In this document: one piece after another, positions 53,069 to 63,769 of the stretch
Layout: every line of letters begins with the position of its first letter
How positions within the stretch are numbered: position 1 is the stretch's first letter
Source of the DNA: Bolinopsis microptera
Lineage: Eukaryota; Ctenophora; Tentaculata; Lobata; Bolinopsidae
Direction: 5' to 3'
Assembly: GCF_026151205.1 (NCBI RefSeq)
Contig: NC_087081.1
Span: 3,477,246 to 3,541,245, forward strand
DNA: 64,000 bases
Made by a program: the position numbers and the translations under genes
Notes under the pieces: generated by a model
The model's input: the letters and a program-made list of their open reading frames with translations, nothing else
Databases searched by the model: none
Told to the model about the DNA's origin: nothing

Positions 53069-53312
53069 CTATACACAGGAGGAGCAAAGTGCAAAGAAAC
53101 TGCTACAAACTGCTACTAACTGCTGCAATCGCGCCCACGCATTCGCGTGCGTTTGCAGCAGTTAGTAGCAGTTTGTAACAGTCAGTGCCAGTTTGTAGCA
53201 GTTAGTGCCAGTTAGTAGCAGTTTGTGGCAGTTAGTGCCAGTTTGTAGCAGTTAGTAGCAGTTTGTAGCAGTTTGTGGTAGTTTCTTTGCACTTTGCTCC
53301 TCCTGTGTATAG
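53069..53312. mobile_element. MITE with inverted ends and a minisatellite core
   Basis: CTATACACAGGAGGAGCAAA and continuing GTGCAAAGAAAC at the left is inverted at 53279-53312. The core is a minisatellite of GTTTGTAGCAGTTAGTAGCA-type units (about 8, 53115-53280) plus a GCGTGCG hairpin. A TA lies just outside both ends, possibly the TSD of a Tc1/mariner-type MITE. Confidence 0.7.
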
Positions 53313-53439
53313 CTACCGGCCTGATCATTATGAGACGAAATTCGGTCTTCTGAAGTCCGTACCTTATACATTCGGAAGGCTCATGTTGATGTAGTCGTGA
53401 TTGGTTCCATATACTTATATAAACAACATGATATTTGGC

Positions 53440-53615
53440 CCTTGGATTTAAAGGAGAATGCGCAATTTGTCGAATGTCGCGGAGGACTGAAAAAATTACG
53501 ATTTTTTCGCGAGGATCTGAGAAAATCGCGATTTGTCGCGGCGCGGCAAACGTCAAAAATCACGATTTGTCGCGGAGAATAAGAAAAATCGTGAATCCGC
53601 ACGTGCCGAAATTCA
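53440..53615. repeat. Degenerate repeats of TCGCGATTTGTCGCGG
   Basis: Four imperfect units of about 35-45 bp containing AAAAATC(A/G)CGATTTGTCGCGG. Non-coding. Confidence 0.6.
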
Positions 53616-53839
53616 CTTATGACCTTGCACGACCCTGACAACTTATAAAAAGTAGTAGCTGAGAAAGCAGAGTTCAAAGCAGAATTGAAGCGGAAAGCTG
53701 CCGACCAATCTCATTAAACTATATTTAAAAAATAAGTATAAAGAATAAGGAAAAGTATCGGGAATGAAGCCAATACCAGAAGTGAAACCCCACCAAAGAA
53801 TAATTGATCCTTAGGTAGACCTGGTGAAATAAAGTAAGG

Positions 53840-54560
53840 ATGTCGCTGACATCAAGTATACTGTATTTGTACAGAATACCAGGAGTCTGTCATTATAACA
53901 TCTTGAAAGAAGTGTCCTAAAAAGGGTGTTGGTAGAACACAGAAAAGAATCAAGGTCAGAGATAATGGAAGAGTAACGAAGGACCTGACCGTAAAAAACA
54001 TTATAACCAACAGAAGAGAAATATTACTGTTAGGAAAGGTGTACATGACCACAGGAAAGTTGAAGTCATCAAGTTTGTTATAAAGCTTGGTGGCGACGTG
54101 TCCGGAGTTATTCATCGAGATGTTGATGTCGAGATAGTTTACGAACTTATTGTCGTCACCAGTCCTCTCCATAAGCAGGTCAGCTGGATAAATGGACCTG
54201 ATTAGTGATTAGGTTAGAGAAATACAAAAAGTTCATGGTGTTGAGGTCGTCGACATATCTGCAGTTTCTTGAGAGGAGCTTAGCGAGACCGAACTTCTTT
54301 TCTTTGATTAGGCGTGTCATGTAGTTGAATTCACACTTCCCTAGCGAAAGATCAGCGAACTGGCTACTAGAATTCCCCCCCATGGGAATGCCTTTCGTTT
54401 GCCTTAAAATCTGATCCCCAAAACAAACAAAAGTGTTAAACAGACTAAATGTAATAGCTGTTTTGAGTTTATCGGCAGAAAAACATAAGTATCCGTTATA
54501 TTCCTTTTTAGAGAAAAAATTGTTGTTCTTATACAGAGAAACACAAATAAATTTATTCGT
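53840..54560 (-). pseudogene. Penelope-like reverse transcriptase fragment
   Basis: Minus-strand frames encode GYLCFSADKLKTAITFSLFN, FGDQILRQTKGIPMGGNSSS, then LSRNCRYVDDLNTMNFLYF with an RT catalytic YVDD, and VNYLDINISM and DDFNFPVVMYTFPNSNIS. The GIPMG...YVDD...YLD...DDFNFP order matches RT ORFs of Penelope-like type common in aquatic animals. Frameshifts near 54180 and 53990 and missing flanks show it is broken; no GIY-YIG domain is visible. Confidence 0.7.
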
Positions 54561-54569
54561 ATTACTAAA

Positions 54570-55164
54570 GAGGAGATCTACACCTCTCAGCTACTGAGAA
54601 CCTCTTCACCGAAGCCATATTTACTTATTTATGTTCCCACCAGAAGTCCACGTGGAGCCACGATTACTCGAGTCCCTTGCCAGAGTTGTCCAAAGATCAC
54701 GAGACAGACGAAGAAGATGGATCAAGACTGAAAGTCTTCTCTACTCCTGATTTCCATATCTCGATCGTCTGGCTGTTGGACTCGCTCGTCCAAGACGGAG
54801 GAACACGAGCTCTAACCTTGAGATTTAAATGACATATTATGTATGTATTATATTTATGTAATTATGTACTATGAGTATTGCTGAAAGCACAGTGTAAGGC
54901 CTACACGGACCGCCTCTAACTAGCCAATCCCTGTTTACATGCCGTGTAGCAGGGGACTAGAAAGAGCTAAACTAGTATATATAATTTAAAAAATGTTAAG
55001 GATATTTTCAAAAAAGTTTTAATACTTTCAACGCTACTATATAACAAATAATTTGAGGTTTTTACTGCGTTTTAAACGACGACCAACAGCTTTTAGTGGG
55101 TTATCAAGTACTTTTCAGCACTTACCACTATATTTATTTGGTTTGAGTTAAAGTAGAGAGGTCT
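54570..55164. other. No gene recognised
   Basis: Includes about 40 bp (near 55020-55060) that is an inverted near-copy of 50403-50445 in intron 3 of the 48322 gene. The last part may be the 5' UTR of the downstream LINE. Confidence 0.4.
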
Positions 55165-55210
55165 CAAATCCTTTACAGCAATGGTTATCACTATGTCTAT
55201 GACAAGATGG

Positions 55211-55558
55211 ATCAACATCATCAAAAATCTCAACACTACACTCAGTAACAACAGACAAAATTATAGAACTGCAGTGCACCTCATCACGGGACATTGTGGC
55301 CTCAACAAACACCTACACACCATTCGCAAATCAGACACAAGTGCTTGTCCTAAATGCGGCGACGAAGAGGAGACTGTCTCACACTTTCTCGGACAGTGCC
55401 CGGCTATTGCCCAAATAAGAGGTCAATATTTCCGGGACTACTACCTCTCTGTCAATGACATATTCGACAACCAACACATTTCCACCATTGTCAACTTTAC
55501 AAACCACACTAAACGCTTAGTGGTGCCAGAGGAGTTGGACCAGACAGGTGTAACATAG
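55211..55558 (+). pseudogene. C-terminal fragment of I-like LINE ORF2
   Basis: Encodes the post-RNase-H C-terminus: TGHCGLNKHLHTIRKSD followed by a CCHC finger CPKCGDEEETVSHFLGQCP, ending LDQTGVT at TAG 55556-55558. This finger arrangement is typical of I/Jockey-group LINEs. The apparent upstream ATG (55181) belongs to host LINE sequence, so the ORF is a chance fusion. Confidence 0.85.
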
Positions 55559-55767
55559 CGACTATTTTAACGCCGTCTTATTTCGCCTCTCTCTTCCACA
55601 CTCAACCACCACTTAAGCGTTTATCCATGACACACCCCACAACACTTACCATCATCCTTGATTACACATCTTGATTCCACTGGCATCCTCCCACAGGACT
55701 GCCATACCCCAGAGGTAGGCAAAGCATTCATATGCTATCCTCTCGTGGGCCAACCAGGCCCAGCCTC

Positions 55768-55803
<36 letters not shown>
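55211..55803 (+). mobile_element. 5'-truncated I-like LINE, insertion 1, with 12-bp TSD and poly(A)
   Basis: ATGACAAGATGG is duplicated at 55199-55210 and 55804-55815. The copy carries the last 115 or so codons of a LINE ORF2, a 3' UTR of about 210 bp and an A-tail of about 34. Near-identical over its last 260 bp to insertion 2 at 58414-58676. Confidence 0.92.
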
Positions 55804-55806
<3 letters not shown>

Positions 55807-57010
55807 ACAAGATGGAAAAGGAGTTAGAAACGTTAAACGGCAGTTTAAAAGGTAAGAAGAAGTTGGATACTATAATTGCAGATTCTTTAGACTTACCCAC
55901 AGGGAATAGCAAGCCGGATATGTTTGAAGTTATAAAGGAACTATACAGTTTCAGTAAGAGGGCCCTGTCACTACTGAAGACCAAGTCTATACTAGACACA
56001 CCTGCACCACAGGAAGGGACAGCTACCGAGGCACTAGATATAGTGAGAAAGGAGCTAGCACAATTTAGACAAATTCTCATTGAGCACAATAAAGGTGGTC
56101 CAGATATTATACCTGAGATTAAGACCAATCTCGGACCCAGTGAGACTCATACTTTAATTCTGGAAGGGCAGAATGAGGCAGATAAGATAACAGAATAACT
56201 CTGGTCCTCAAAGGTGAAGAAACATGTTGCATCAATACTGCCCAGCATCCCTATTAACTTATTAAGGGGGTCTCAGGTGTCAAAGAAGGCACAGCAAGGT
56301 TAATATTCAAGAACAAGGAACTTATGGAGAAAGCTAAAGATGCTCTTAGTGTGGACTACAAAGTGTCTGCAAAATCCCACACCGTGACAATGCTTGAACC
56401 TAAGCTTACTATGTATGATCTCAAGGGAGATTTTGAGTCATCTGAAGAATTGCGCCAGAGCATCCTTGATAAGAACAGTTCCATTAAGAGTTTAGTTGGA
56501 GATGAGAACAACACTTTCAAGGTTATTTTCCTGGAGAAAAACAAGACCTGGGCATGCCTACAAGTGTCAGTGAAAATCAGGCAGTCTATAAGGGAGTCAG
56601 GTGACTTTGTACACGCTGATCTTGGACAGTATAAAGTTAAGGATAGGTATCATGTAATCCAGTGCTTTGACTGTCAGAGCTTCGGACACATGAGTGGCAG
56701 TGATTACTGTAAGTGTAAGAAGTATAATGCCGACCCAGTGTGCTTCTACTGTGCAGGTGCCCACAAATCGAAAGATTGTGAGAAGAAAACGGCGGGCCGA
56801 AGATCTAGTATCAAGTGTACGAACTGTAGCAACAGTAAAGACAAGAATGTCAAAGATAAATGCAAGACACATTCTGCAGCTGACAGATTATGCCCATCTT
56901 ATGTGAGAGAGCAGAGTTATATCATGGCCAGAACGAGCGGATGTGAAACATCAAAAAACTCTTATCTCCAGTGGGCAAAGATTCGACAAAGAGAGCTTGG
57001 GATAAACTAG
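55804..57010 (+). pseudogene. ORF1 (Gag-like, zinc knuckle) of the CR1-like LINE
   Basis: Frames 55812-56198 and 56324-57010 together form ORF1: an N-terminal helical part (MEKELETLNGSLKGKKKLDT), a central RRM-like part (YDLKGDFESSEELRQSIL) and C-terminal zinc fingers (CFDCQSFGHMSGSDYC, CFYCAGAHKSKDC, CTNC...CKTH). It would bind LINE RNA. Frameshifts between 56198 and 56324 break it, and insertion 1 separates its 5' end (before 55199). Confidence 0.8.
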
Positions 57011-58413
57011 TCTTAGCCACGTTTAATGTTAATCGTCTAGTGAACAAGACAGTAGAGGTTCTTGAGCATCTAACTGATGAGGGGGTTGATATCTGTTTTC
57101 TTCAGGAGACTTTTCTTAAGGAAGCAGATACTGCAAAGCTACAAGAGATACGAGATTATGGTTGGGGTATTTTATCCAACCCAAGGAAGCATCGTAGTGG
57201 TGGAGGGATAGGTATGATTTTCAATAAGAACCTTAAGTTGAAAAGCAACGGTAGAGTCAAGAAGTACAAGTCTTACCAAGTCATGGAAGTTGTACTTGAA
57301 ACAAATAGTGGGATAATCAGACTTATTGATGTGTATAGACCGCCTTACACCAAAAAGGCCAGGTACACTGAGTGCCATTTCTTGGAAGAATTCAGTGAAT
57401 ACCTGTGCGATTTGTCCGGTAAGCCAGGAACCCCGGTGATTGCAGGGGATTTTAATTTACATGTTGAAATACCTAAAGATCTTTACCCCGCAAAGTTTCT
57501 TTCCCTTCTTGATCAGCTTGGTTTCATCCAATGTGTACCACTAGAAAGAACTCACAACCAAGGAGGAACTCTTGACCTCGTGATAACGACCAAAGTCTTC
57601 AAAGACTCTATAACTTCTATCAACATTGTGGAATCTGGGACTAGATCAGATCATTTTCTTGTTAAATTTGTAGTGTCTGTGAGCCTGAAGACCTCTTTGA
57701 ATGATACTAGGGTGATGAACTACCGTGATTTTAAAAGTATTGTGGTTGAGGATTTTAAAGCAGATATTTTGGTTTCTGATCTCTGTAAAAGAGATGCTTG
57801 GTGCTCTGAGAGTCTTGATGAGTCAGTTAAGATGTACAATAGTATTCTATTGGAACTTATGGACAAGCATTGTCCTGTGATCAGTAAGGAGATGAAGAGT
57901 GAAGACAAAGGTAAACCTTTGATGGATCAAGATCTGAAAGCTTTACAGAAGCAGAGGAGAGCAGCTGAGAGAGCCTGGAGGAAAGGCAAGGGACAGAAGG
58001 ATATTTTTGTCAACCTCAGGAACAAATTTATTGTCATTGAGCGACAGAAGAGGATTACTTACAATAGAAAAGCCCTCTTAGCCTCTGCGGGAGATACGAA
58101 AGCTCTGTACAAGAAAGTTTATAGACTCACGGGTGAAACTACCCAAGAAAGGCCACATGGTAATGACACTAAAAAACTTGCAGAAAGTTTTAAAGTTTTC
58201 TTTGCTGATAAAGTGAATGATATCAGACTTGGGTTAGAAGAAGAAGGAAGTCATATCGGAGGGAACTTGTCATCGTCAGAGAATCTTGAAAGCACCTATT
58301 CAGGGCCATCATTTGATAAATTTCACTCCATCACTAGGCAGCACCTGTTACACACCATTTCTAAGATGTCTAACAAGTTTTGTAGTCTTGACCCTATTCC
58401 AACTTTCATGTTG
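56971..58413 (+). pseudogene. ORF2 part 1: APE endonuclease and pre-RT linker of the CR1-like LINE
   Basis: Endonuclease blocks: LATFNVNRL, VDICFLQETFL with catalytic Glu, VIAGDFNLHV, GGTLDLVITT and SGTRSDHFLV, all complete. A basic linker follows (KQRRAAERAWRKG, KALYKKVYRLTG) and the first RT fingers (KMSNKFCSLDPIP). The frame is open up to insertion 2. It overlaps the end of ORF1; the exact start is uncertain. Confidence 0.85.
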
Positions 58414-58676
58414 GAGGAGTTGGACCAGACAGGTGTAACATAGCGACTACTTTAACGCCGTCTTGTTTCGCCCCTCTCTTCCACACTCAACCACCACTTA
58501 ACCGTTTATCTATAACACACCCCACAACACTTACCATCATCCGTGATTACACATCTTGATTCCACTGGCATCCTCCCACAGGACTGCCATACCCCAGAGG
58601 TAGGCAAAGCATCCATATGCTATCCTCTCGTGGGCCATCCAGGCCCAGCCTCTCTTTAAAAAAAAAAAAAAAAAAA
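58414..58676 (+). mobile_element. 5'-truncated I-like LINE, insertion 2, with ~13-bp TSD and poly(A)
   Basis: AACTTTCATGTTG is repeated at 58401-58413 and 58677-58689 (first two A shared with the A-tail). The body matches the last 260 bp of insertion 1 (55532-55790), ending in about 20 A. Removal rejoins the ORF2 frame. Confidence 0.92.
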
Positions 58677-60192
58677 AACTTTCATGTTGAAGAAATGCTC
58701 TCAGGAGTTGGCACCGATCCTCCTGCACATAATAAACGGTTCTATGTTGCAAGGTGTGTTTCCAGCCGAGATGAAGACTGCACTGGTCAAGCCCACTATC
58801 AAGAAGAAGAATGCTGATCCAGATATTCTGAAGAATTACAGACCAGTCTCAAATCTTGCAGTTATGTCTAAACTGATTGAAAAAATTGTACTTGAGCAGT
58901 TGAACAATCACTTACATTTGAACAGTCTGCATTGCCCAGTTCAGTCTGGATACAGAGCGAACCACAGTTGTGAAACCCTGATGGTCAGGATGGCAGACGA
59001 TATTCTTAAGGAAGTGCAGAAGAACAACATTGTGATTGTAGTCCTACTTGATCTCTCTGCTGCTTTCGACACGGTTGATCATACAATCCTTCTTAAGAAG
59101 CTGGCAAAAGATTTTGGTATTACGGACTCTGCATTGAAATGGTTTAGTTCATACCTCTCAGGCAGGTTTTTCAAGGTTAAGTTAGATGACTCATTATCTG
59201 ACTTCCTGTGTCTGTTGTTTGGTGTACCCCAGGGCTCTCTATTGGGACCTATCCTGTTCATCTTATAGTTATACATTAAGCTGCTCCAGGAAATAGCTAG
59301 AAAGTATGGTCTCGATATACAGCTTTATGCAGATGACTCACAACTTAATATAGCTTTCCACCCGATGAGACCAATGGAGCTGCAGAATGTCACTAGTAGG
59401 ATCAATGACTGTCTGTCTGAAATCAAAGTATGGATGGTTAATAATTTCATGAAACTGAATGAGAGCAAGACAGAATTGTTAGTCATTGGAAAGCCTTTGG
59501 TACTGAATAAGTTTGACCTTGAAATAACAATAAAGTTTACACCAACTGTATGTAAAAAAGATACCTGGAAGAGTCTTGGAGTGTTACTAGATGAATCTCT
59601 CAACATGCAAAGGCAAATAAACAACGTTAGGAAGAACTGTTGCTGGACAATGAATAATCTAAGAACTATCAGAAAGTATCTAGATGAGAGAGTTAAGCTC
59701 ATGCTGGTCAAACAACTGATCATATCAAAGCTGGACTATTGTAATGCCCTTTACATGAATCTTTCAAAGACTAGAGTGAAGAAGCTGCAATCTGTTCTAA
59801 ATGCAGGGATACGTTTCATTTATGACATCTATGACAGAAATACTGACTTGTCTCCTTTCTACAAGAAAGCTCATATCCTCCCTATTGAAAAGAGGATATT
59901 TTTCAAAGTGTGCCTCATCTGTTTCAAAGTGGCTCATGGATTGGCACCAATGTACCTCCAAGAGTTGGTTCAAATGAACAGAGATTATAAGGCTGTCAAA
60001 GAAACCAGAACAAAAACAGCATGCAACCTTCTTATGAAGATACCTAAGTTCTCTAAATTGAAGGCAACTAGCAGGCGGTTCAGCAACTATGCACCTGAAT
60101 CATGGAATTCTCTCCCTCTTAATGTCCGTAACATCGATAATATTGTCTCTTTTAAGGGTAAGTTAAAGAACTATTTGTATGATCAGCTATAG
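58677..60192 (+). pseudogene. ORF2 part 2: RT and C-terminus of the CR1-like LINE
   Basis: RT blocks: VKPTIKKKNADPDILKNYRP, SGYRANHSCETLMVRMA, VLLDLSAAFDTVDHTILL with a catalytic Asp, FGVPQGSLLGPILFIL, an in-frame TAG at 59266-59268, then GLDIQLYADDSQLNI with catalytic YADD. The C-terminal region (LIISKLDYCNALYMNLSKT, FYKKAHILPIEKRIFFKVCL, WNSLPLNVRN) ends at TAG 60190-60192. Apart from insertion 2 and that single stop it is intact. Confidence 0.87.
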
Positions 60193-60539
60193 CCTGGTTA
60201 AGCTATTTTTTGTGGCTTCTAGTCTTTTTTGTGTTATTTTTTGTTTTCCGAGTTTCCACTTCTTGTTTTTCTGGTTTTTATCGGTGTGTCAATAAAATCA
60301 ATTATGTAATATGTATACTTTAACCATTTTTTGCGACAGTTAATCTGATATTATCTCTTTAACATTATTTAGTATTTTTTGATTTATGAGACCCGTGTTT
60401 TGTTTTTAACTTTCTGCTCCGAGGAGGAGAGAAAGTTATTTGAGGAGAGCCGCTCAGACATGGGCACCGTATTGTGTAAATTATTTAGTTATCTTTATAC
60501 AATATCTTTGTCGCATAGTAGCGGGGTAGTAAATACAGT

Positions 60540-60561
60540 GTTTCGTTTCGTTTCGTTTCGT
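60540..60561 (+). repeat. (TTTCG)n 3' tail of the LINE
   Basis: Four TTTCG pentamers end the LINE, as in CR1/Jockey-like families with short-repeat tails. The minus-strand relative at 24522 ends in (CATTT)n. Confidence 0.85.
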
Positions 60562-60770
60562 ATCTAGCAACCTGCAGTTGGAAATTTTATCTAAATCCCT
60601 AAACTAGTACTCGATTCCTAGTCGTAACTCGTATGTGATTTTATAAAATTTGGTCTGTGGTCGAAATATAGCGTACCCTACAATTTAAATCTATAACACG
60701 GAGTACGATCATGAGTTACCCGGTGCGCCATGATAGCAAAAATTATATTGTATATGCTTACTAACAATTG

Positions 60771-61320
60771 ATTGTGAGATAGGTTAAGCACCAAGTCTTA
60801 GTGATCAATTGTCTCAATTAGCTCTCATTTAGACAATACGATGTGCAAATGATTATACTTGAACCGCATGAGATAAGTGGAAAGCAAACGAACGAACGGC
60901 GAGTTCTGCAACTAACAAAGTAACAAGGTGTAGATTTAATTTTTCCTTTGTAGTTTAGATTTTGTGAGATGAGTTAAGCTCCAACTCTTAGTAATCAATT
61001 GTCTCAATTAGCTCCCATTATGATTATACGATGTGCAAATAATTATATTTGAACCGCATGAGATAAGTGGAAAGCAAACGAACGAACGGCGAGTTCTGCA
61101 ACTAACAAAGTAACAAGGTGTAGATTTAACTTTTCCTTTGTAGTTTAGATTTTGTGAGATGAGTTAAGCTCAAACTCTTAGTGATCAATTGTCTCAATTA
61201 GCTCCCATTATGATTATACGATGTGCAAATAATTATATTTGAACCGCATGAGATAAGTGGAAAGCAAACGAACGAACAGCGAGTTCTGCAACTAACAAGG
61301 TGTAGATCTAATTTTTCTCT
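60771..61320. repeat. 190-bp tandem repeat, about 2.9 copies
   Basis: Units start TTGTGAGAT(G)AGTTAAGC at 60771, 60961 and 61151, a constant 190-bp period. Copies 2 and 3 are nearly identical, copy 1 more diverged. Contains GAACGAACGGCGAGTTCTG and CTAACAAAGTAACAAGGTG. No coding content. Confidence 0.93.
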
Positions 61321-62190
61321 GTAGTTGCGATCTTCGCTTGCACTTGCAGTAGTTGCGAATGGTTGCTTGAGATCGAAGATTTTTTCCGTTCACCCTTTTG
61401 TAAAAAGGCAATAGTGAAAGGTTAGGAATGGACGTTTTTACAGAAATACGTTGATTTTGGAGATAGCGGTAGGCGGGTCTGAATATGTTGTCATCTGTCC
61501 TTCCGTCCATTACCATGACAACCAGCGCGCAGTGCAGCGCGCGAGGATTGCTTGTGGAGATGTGATGTATAGATAGCCTGTGGTCAATGAATGCGCGGCG
61601 CGACCAGCGACTGTGTTTCAGTGTATATAAGTAGGTGATAATCAATAATTATTTTGTTTCTCAGATTTACAAATGTTTGTTATCATGGTATAGTTCTAAC
61701 GATGATGAGATCAGAACACACGGCCATAATTTTGGGAAAACTTGCATTGTTGGAATATCGTGATTTTAAAACGGCATTGAATCAAAAAAAGTGTTACGAA
61801 AAAACGGCGTTATTTTGCTGAAATTTGGGCTCAGCGTCGGACTGTTTTCAAAAGCTCATGATAAATTGTAATAAAATGATGCAATCATGAAAATTTCTGG
61901 AATCTATGTACAAATAACTTTTCCAAACGATAGCATAAAGTATGATAAGTTTACAAATATCCGTGTATTTGATAAACGCAATAATATAAGTCAAGTCAGA
62001 AACACGCCTACTCGCACACATTTTGAAATATAACTCCAGCTAGCAACGGCGCAAAACAACCAAAGTTTCAGTGAAATGGTGCCCACATGTCTGTGGAACG
62101 CGCATTAGAACTATCGCACGTGAGAAATGTTTCAGTCAGTCTACCTTGTTTGGCGCGCTGTTTCGTTTCCGTTACAAATTTTGACCTTGT
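61321..62190. other. No gene recognised
   Basis: Short chance ORFs on both strands only. Confidence 0.4.
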
Positions 62191-62192
62191 AC

Positions 62193-62226
62193 GCCATTTT
62201 GTCGCCATTTTGTCGCCATTTTGTCA
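62193..62226 (+). repeat. Short tandem repeat CCATTTTGTCG x3
   Basis: Three near-perfect units of 11 bp in non-coding DNA. Confidence 0.8.
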
Positions 62227-63060
62227 ATTTATACGTAATTTCGTAAATTTCGTCAATACCAGGTTTAGCCAAATTACACAGAGAGCTTATAATTTACTTC
62301 CAACACGAAATAAACATTGCTAAGGCCATGAAGTTACCTAATGGCTACTTTTAACGGAAAATCAAGTCATTCTGTGACATGTAGCGTCCTTTTGTCACTT
62401 AAATGGATGACGTTGACTCTAGAACATCGTGAAACTTTCCATCAGTAAAGCTAAAAGTATTTCCATTCTAAAAAACTTTACTTCAAGATAATTGCACGAA
62501 AGATGAATAAGTGTCTAAAGGTCCATTTGATTGAACTTGTCTTAAACTTTTAAGCTGTATTACGTCTCGAAATAAGCGATCGACCGCGCAGGATTACCAC
62601 CTAATATAAGTTAAGGGTGTAATGTATAGTATTAGATTATAAGCGGGCCAAGCCCAATTTGTACGTGGCATGCTTGTATCACGTTGCGACCCCACGGTCG
62701 TTTCACTATGGTCCTGACGATCGTCCTGACGATACAGGGGGAGCCGCGCACTTCGTGCGCGGCGGGTCATACAACGTTGAACGTATGACCATGGCATGCG
62801 TAGTATAGTGTACTGATGTGTATCAATATTATTATTATGAAGTGAGATGATTGGATTTTATATTTATAGTTATAGTGAACGGAAATCTAGCGTCCGCCAA
62901 AACAAAACAACGGGCGCAATTCTTGTTATATATATATATATGTTATTGTTAAAAATAAATTGTGTGCTGCTTACAAGTTCATAATTTAGGATACTGTTTG
63001 GTTTCGCCATCGTGTCTATGTTTCAAAGTAAGTCATGTGATTTACACTTGTGTCCACCCT
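62227..63060. other. No gene recognised; GC-rich hairpin near 62743
   Basis: CCGCGCACTTCGTGCGCGG (about 62743-62763) resembles the hairpin near 9702. An imperfect inverted pair TGGCATGC/GCATGCGTAG brackets it (62666 and 62793), perhaps a small foldback repeat. A short TA repeat lies at about 62930. Confidence 0.45.
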
Positions 63061-63067
63061 TTAAGAG

Positions 63068-63760
63068 GGGGGGGGGTTCACCCTGATTTTTTTTGTGAAA
63101 CTTTGTTTCGAGATAGCAGTTTTCCAACAAACTAAGACCGGTGAGGGGGTCCCGGACCCCAAACGGTGCCCTCGGGGCAGCCACGCCCATATTTGGTCCA
63201 AATTAGGCCCAATTTAGCCAAATACCCTAAATATGCCCCTAAACATGCCCAGAAACCAGATTTTAGGTTTTTTACTTGTAGTTAGTGGTCCACTGAACTC
63301 GTATATGAATTTTCATCAAGATCGGACAAAAAATGACTGAGTTATGAGCCAAAAACCATATGACCATATCTGGGCATACGCACCAAATTTGATCGATTTT
63401 GGCCCATAGATTAGTCAAATATCAATATTTTTGAACAAAACCAACTTGATATGGAAGGTAAGCATATACTACACATTCTCTATGATTATCAGCTCAGTAT
63501 CCACCTAACTGTGGATTCTCAATTCTGTGTTCAAATAATCGCAAAAAATGAACAAAATCGCCCATATATGATCTCAGTTCGCGATATTTGCGAAACTGAT
63601 TTCGCTCAAAACAATAGAACTCAATGAGGTTTTAATATTTTTACACGAAATTTTCAGAATCAACGTAGAATCGCATTTTGACCTTAACTTTAAGTTTTGT
63701 ATTGGAATTTTGAGTTAGGCCTTGAAAAACATTTGGCGGCCAAATTCTGAATTTTGTACG
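63068..63760. mobile_element. Half copy of the palindromic element at 7046-8308
   Basis: Begins with the outer G-run and GTTCACCCTGATT end and extends just past the element's centre of symmetry (GGCGGCCAAATTCTG near 63740), then stops. It supplies the outer end missing from the left side of the first copy and lacks the second arm. Confidence 0.8.
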
Positions 63761-63769
63761 GCAACGTAG

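Larger units (their letters stand above)
55165..60561 (+). mobile_element. CR1-like LINE, near full length, with two nested I-like LINE insertions
   Basis: Order: ORF1 (to 57010), ORF2 with APE endonuclease and RT (about 56971-60192), 3' UTR, and a (TTTCG)n pentamer tail at 60540-60561. ORF1 is split at 55211-55803 and ORF2 at 58414-58676 by 5'-truncated poly(A) LINE copies with TSDs. Two frameshifts in ORF1 and one stop in ORF2 also disable it. Its 5' limit is uncertain. Same family as 24522-25952. Confidence 0.85.

Noticed and set aside
55181-55558. A 125-aa gene starting MVITMSMTRW
   Set aside because: The first ten codons are host-LINE sequence before the TSD; the rest is a truncated LINE C-terminus.
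60771-61320. CRISPR-like array
   Set aside because: Eukaryotic context; units are contiguous 190-bp tandem copies without unique spacers.
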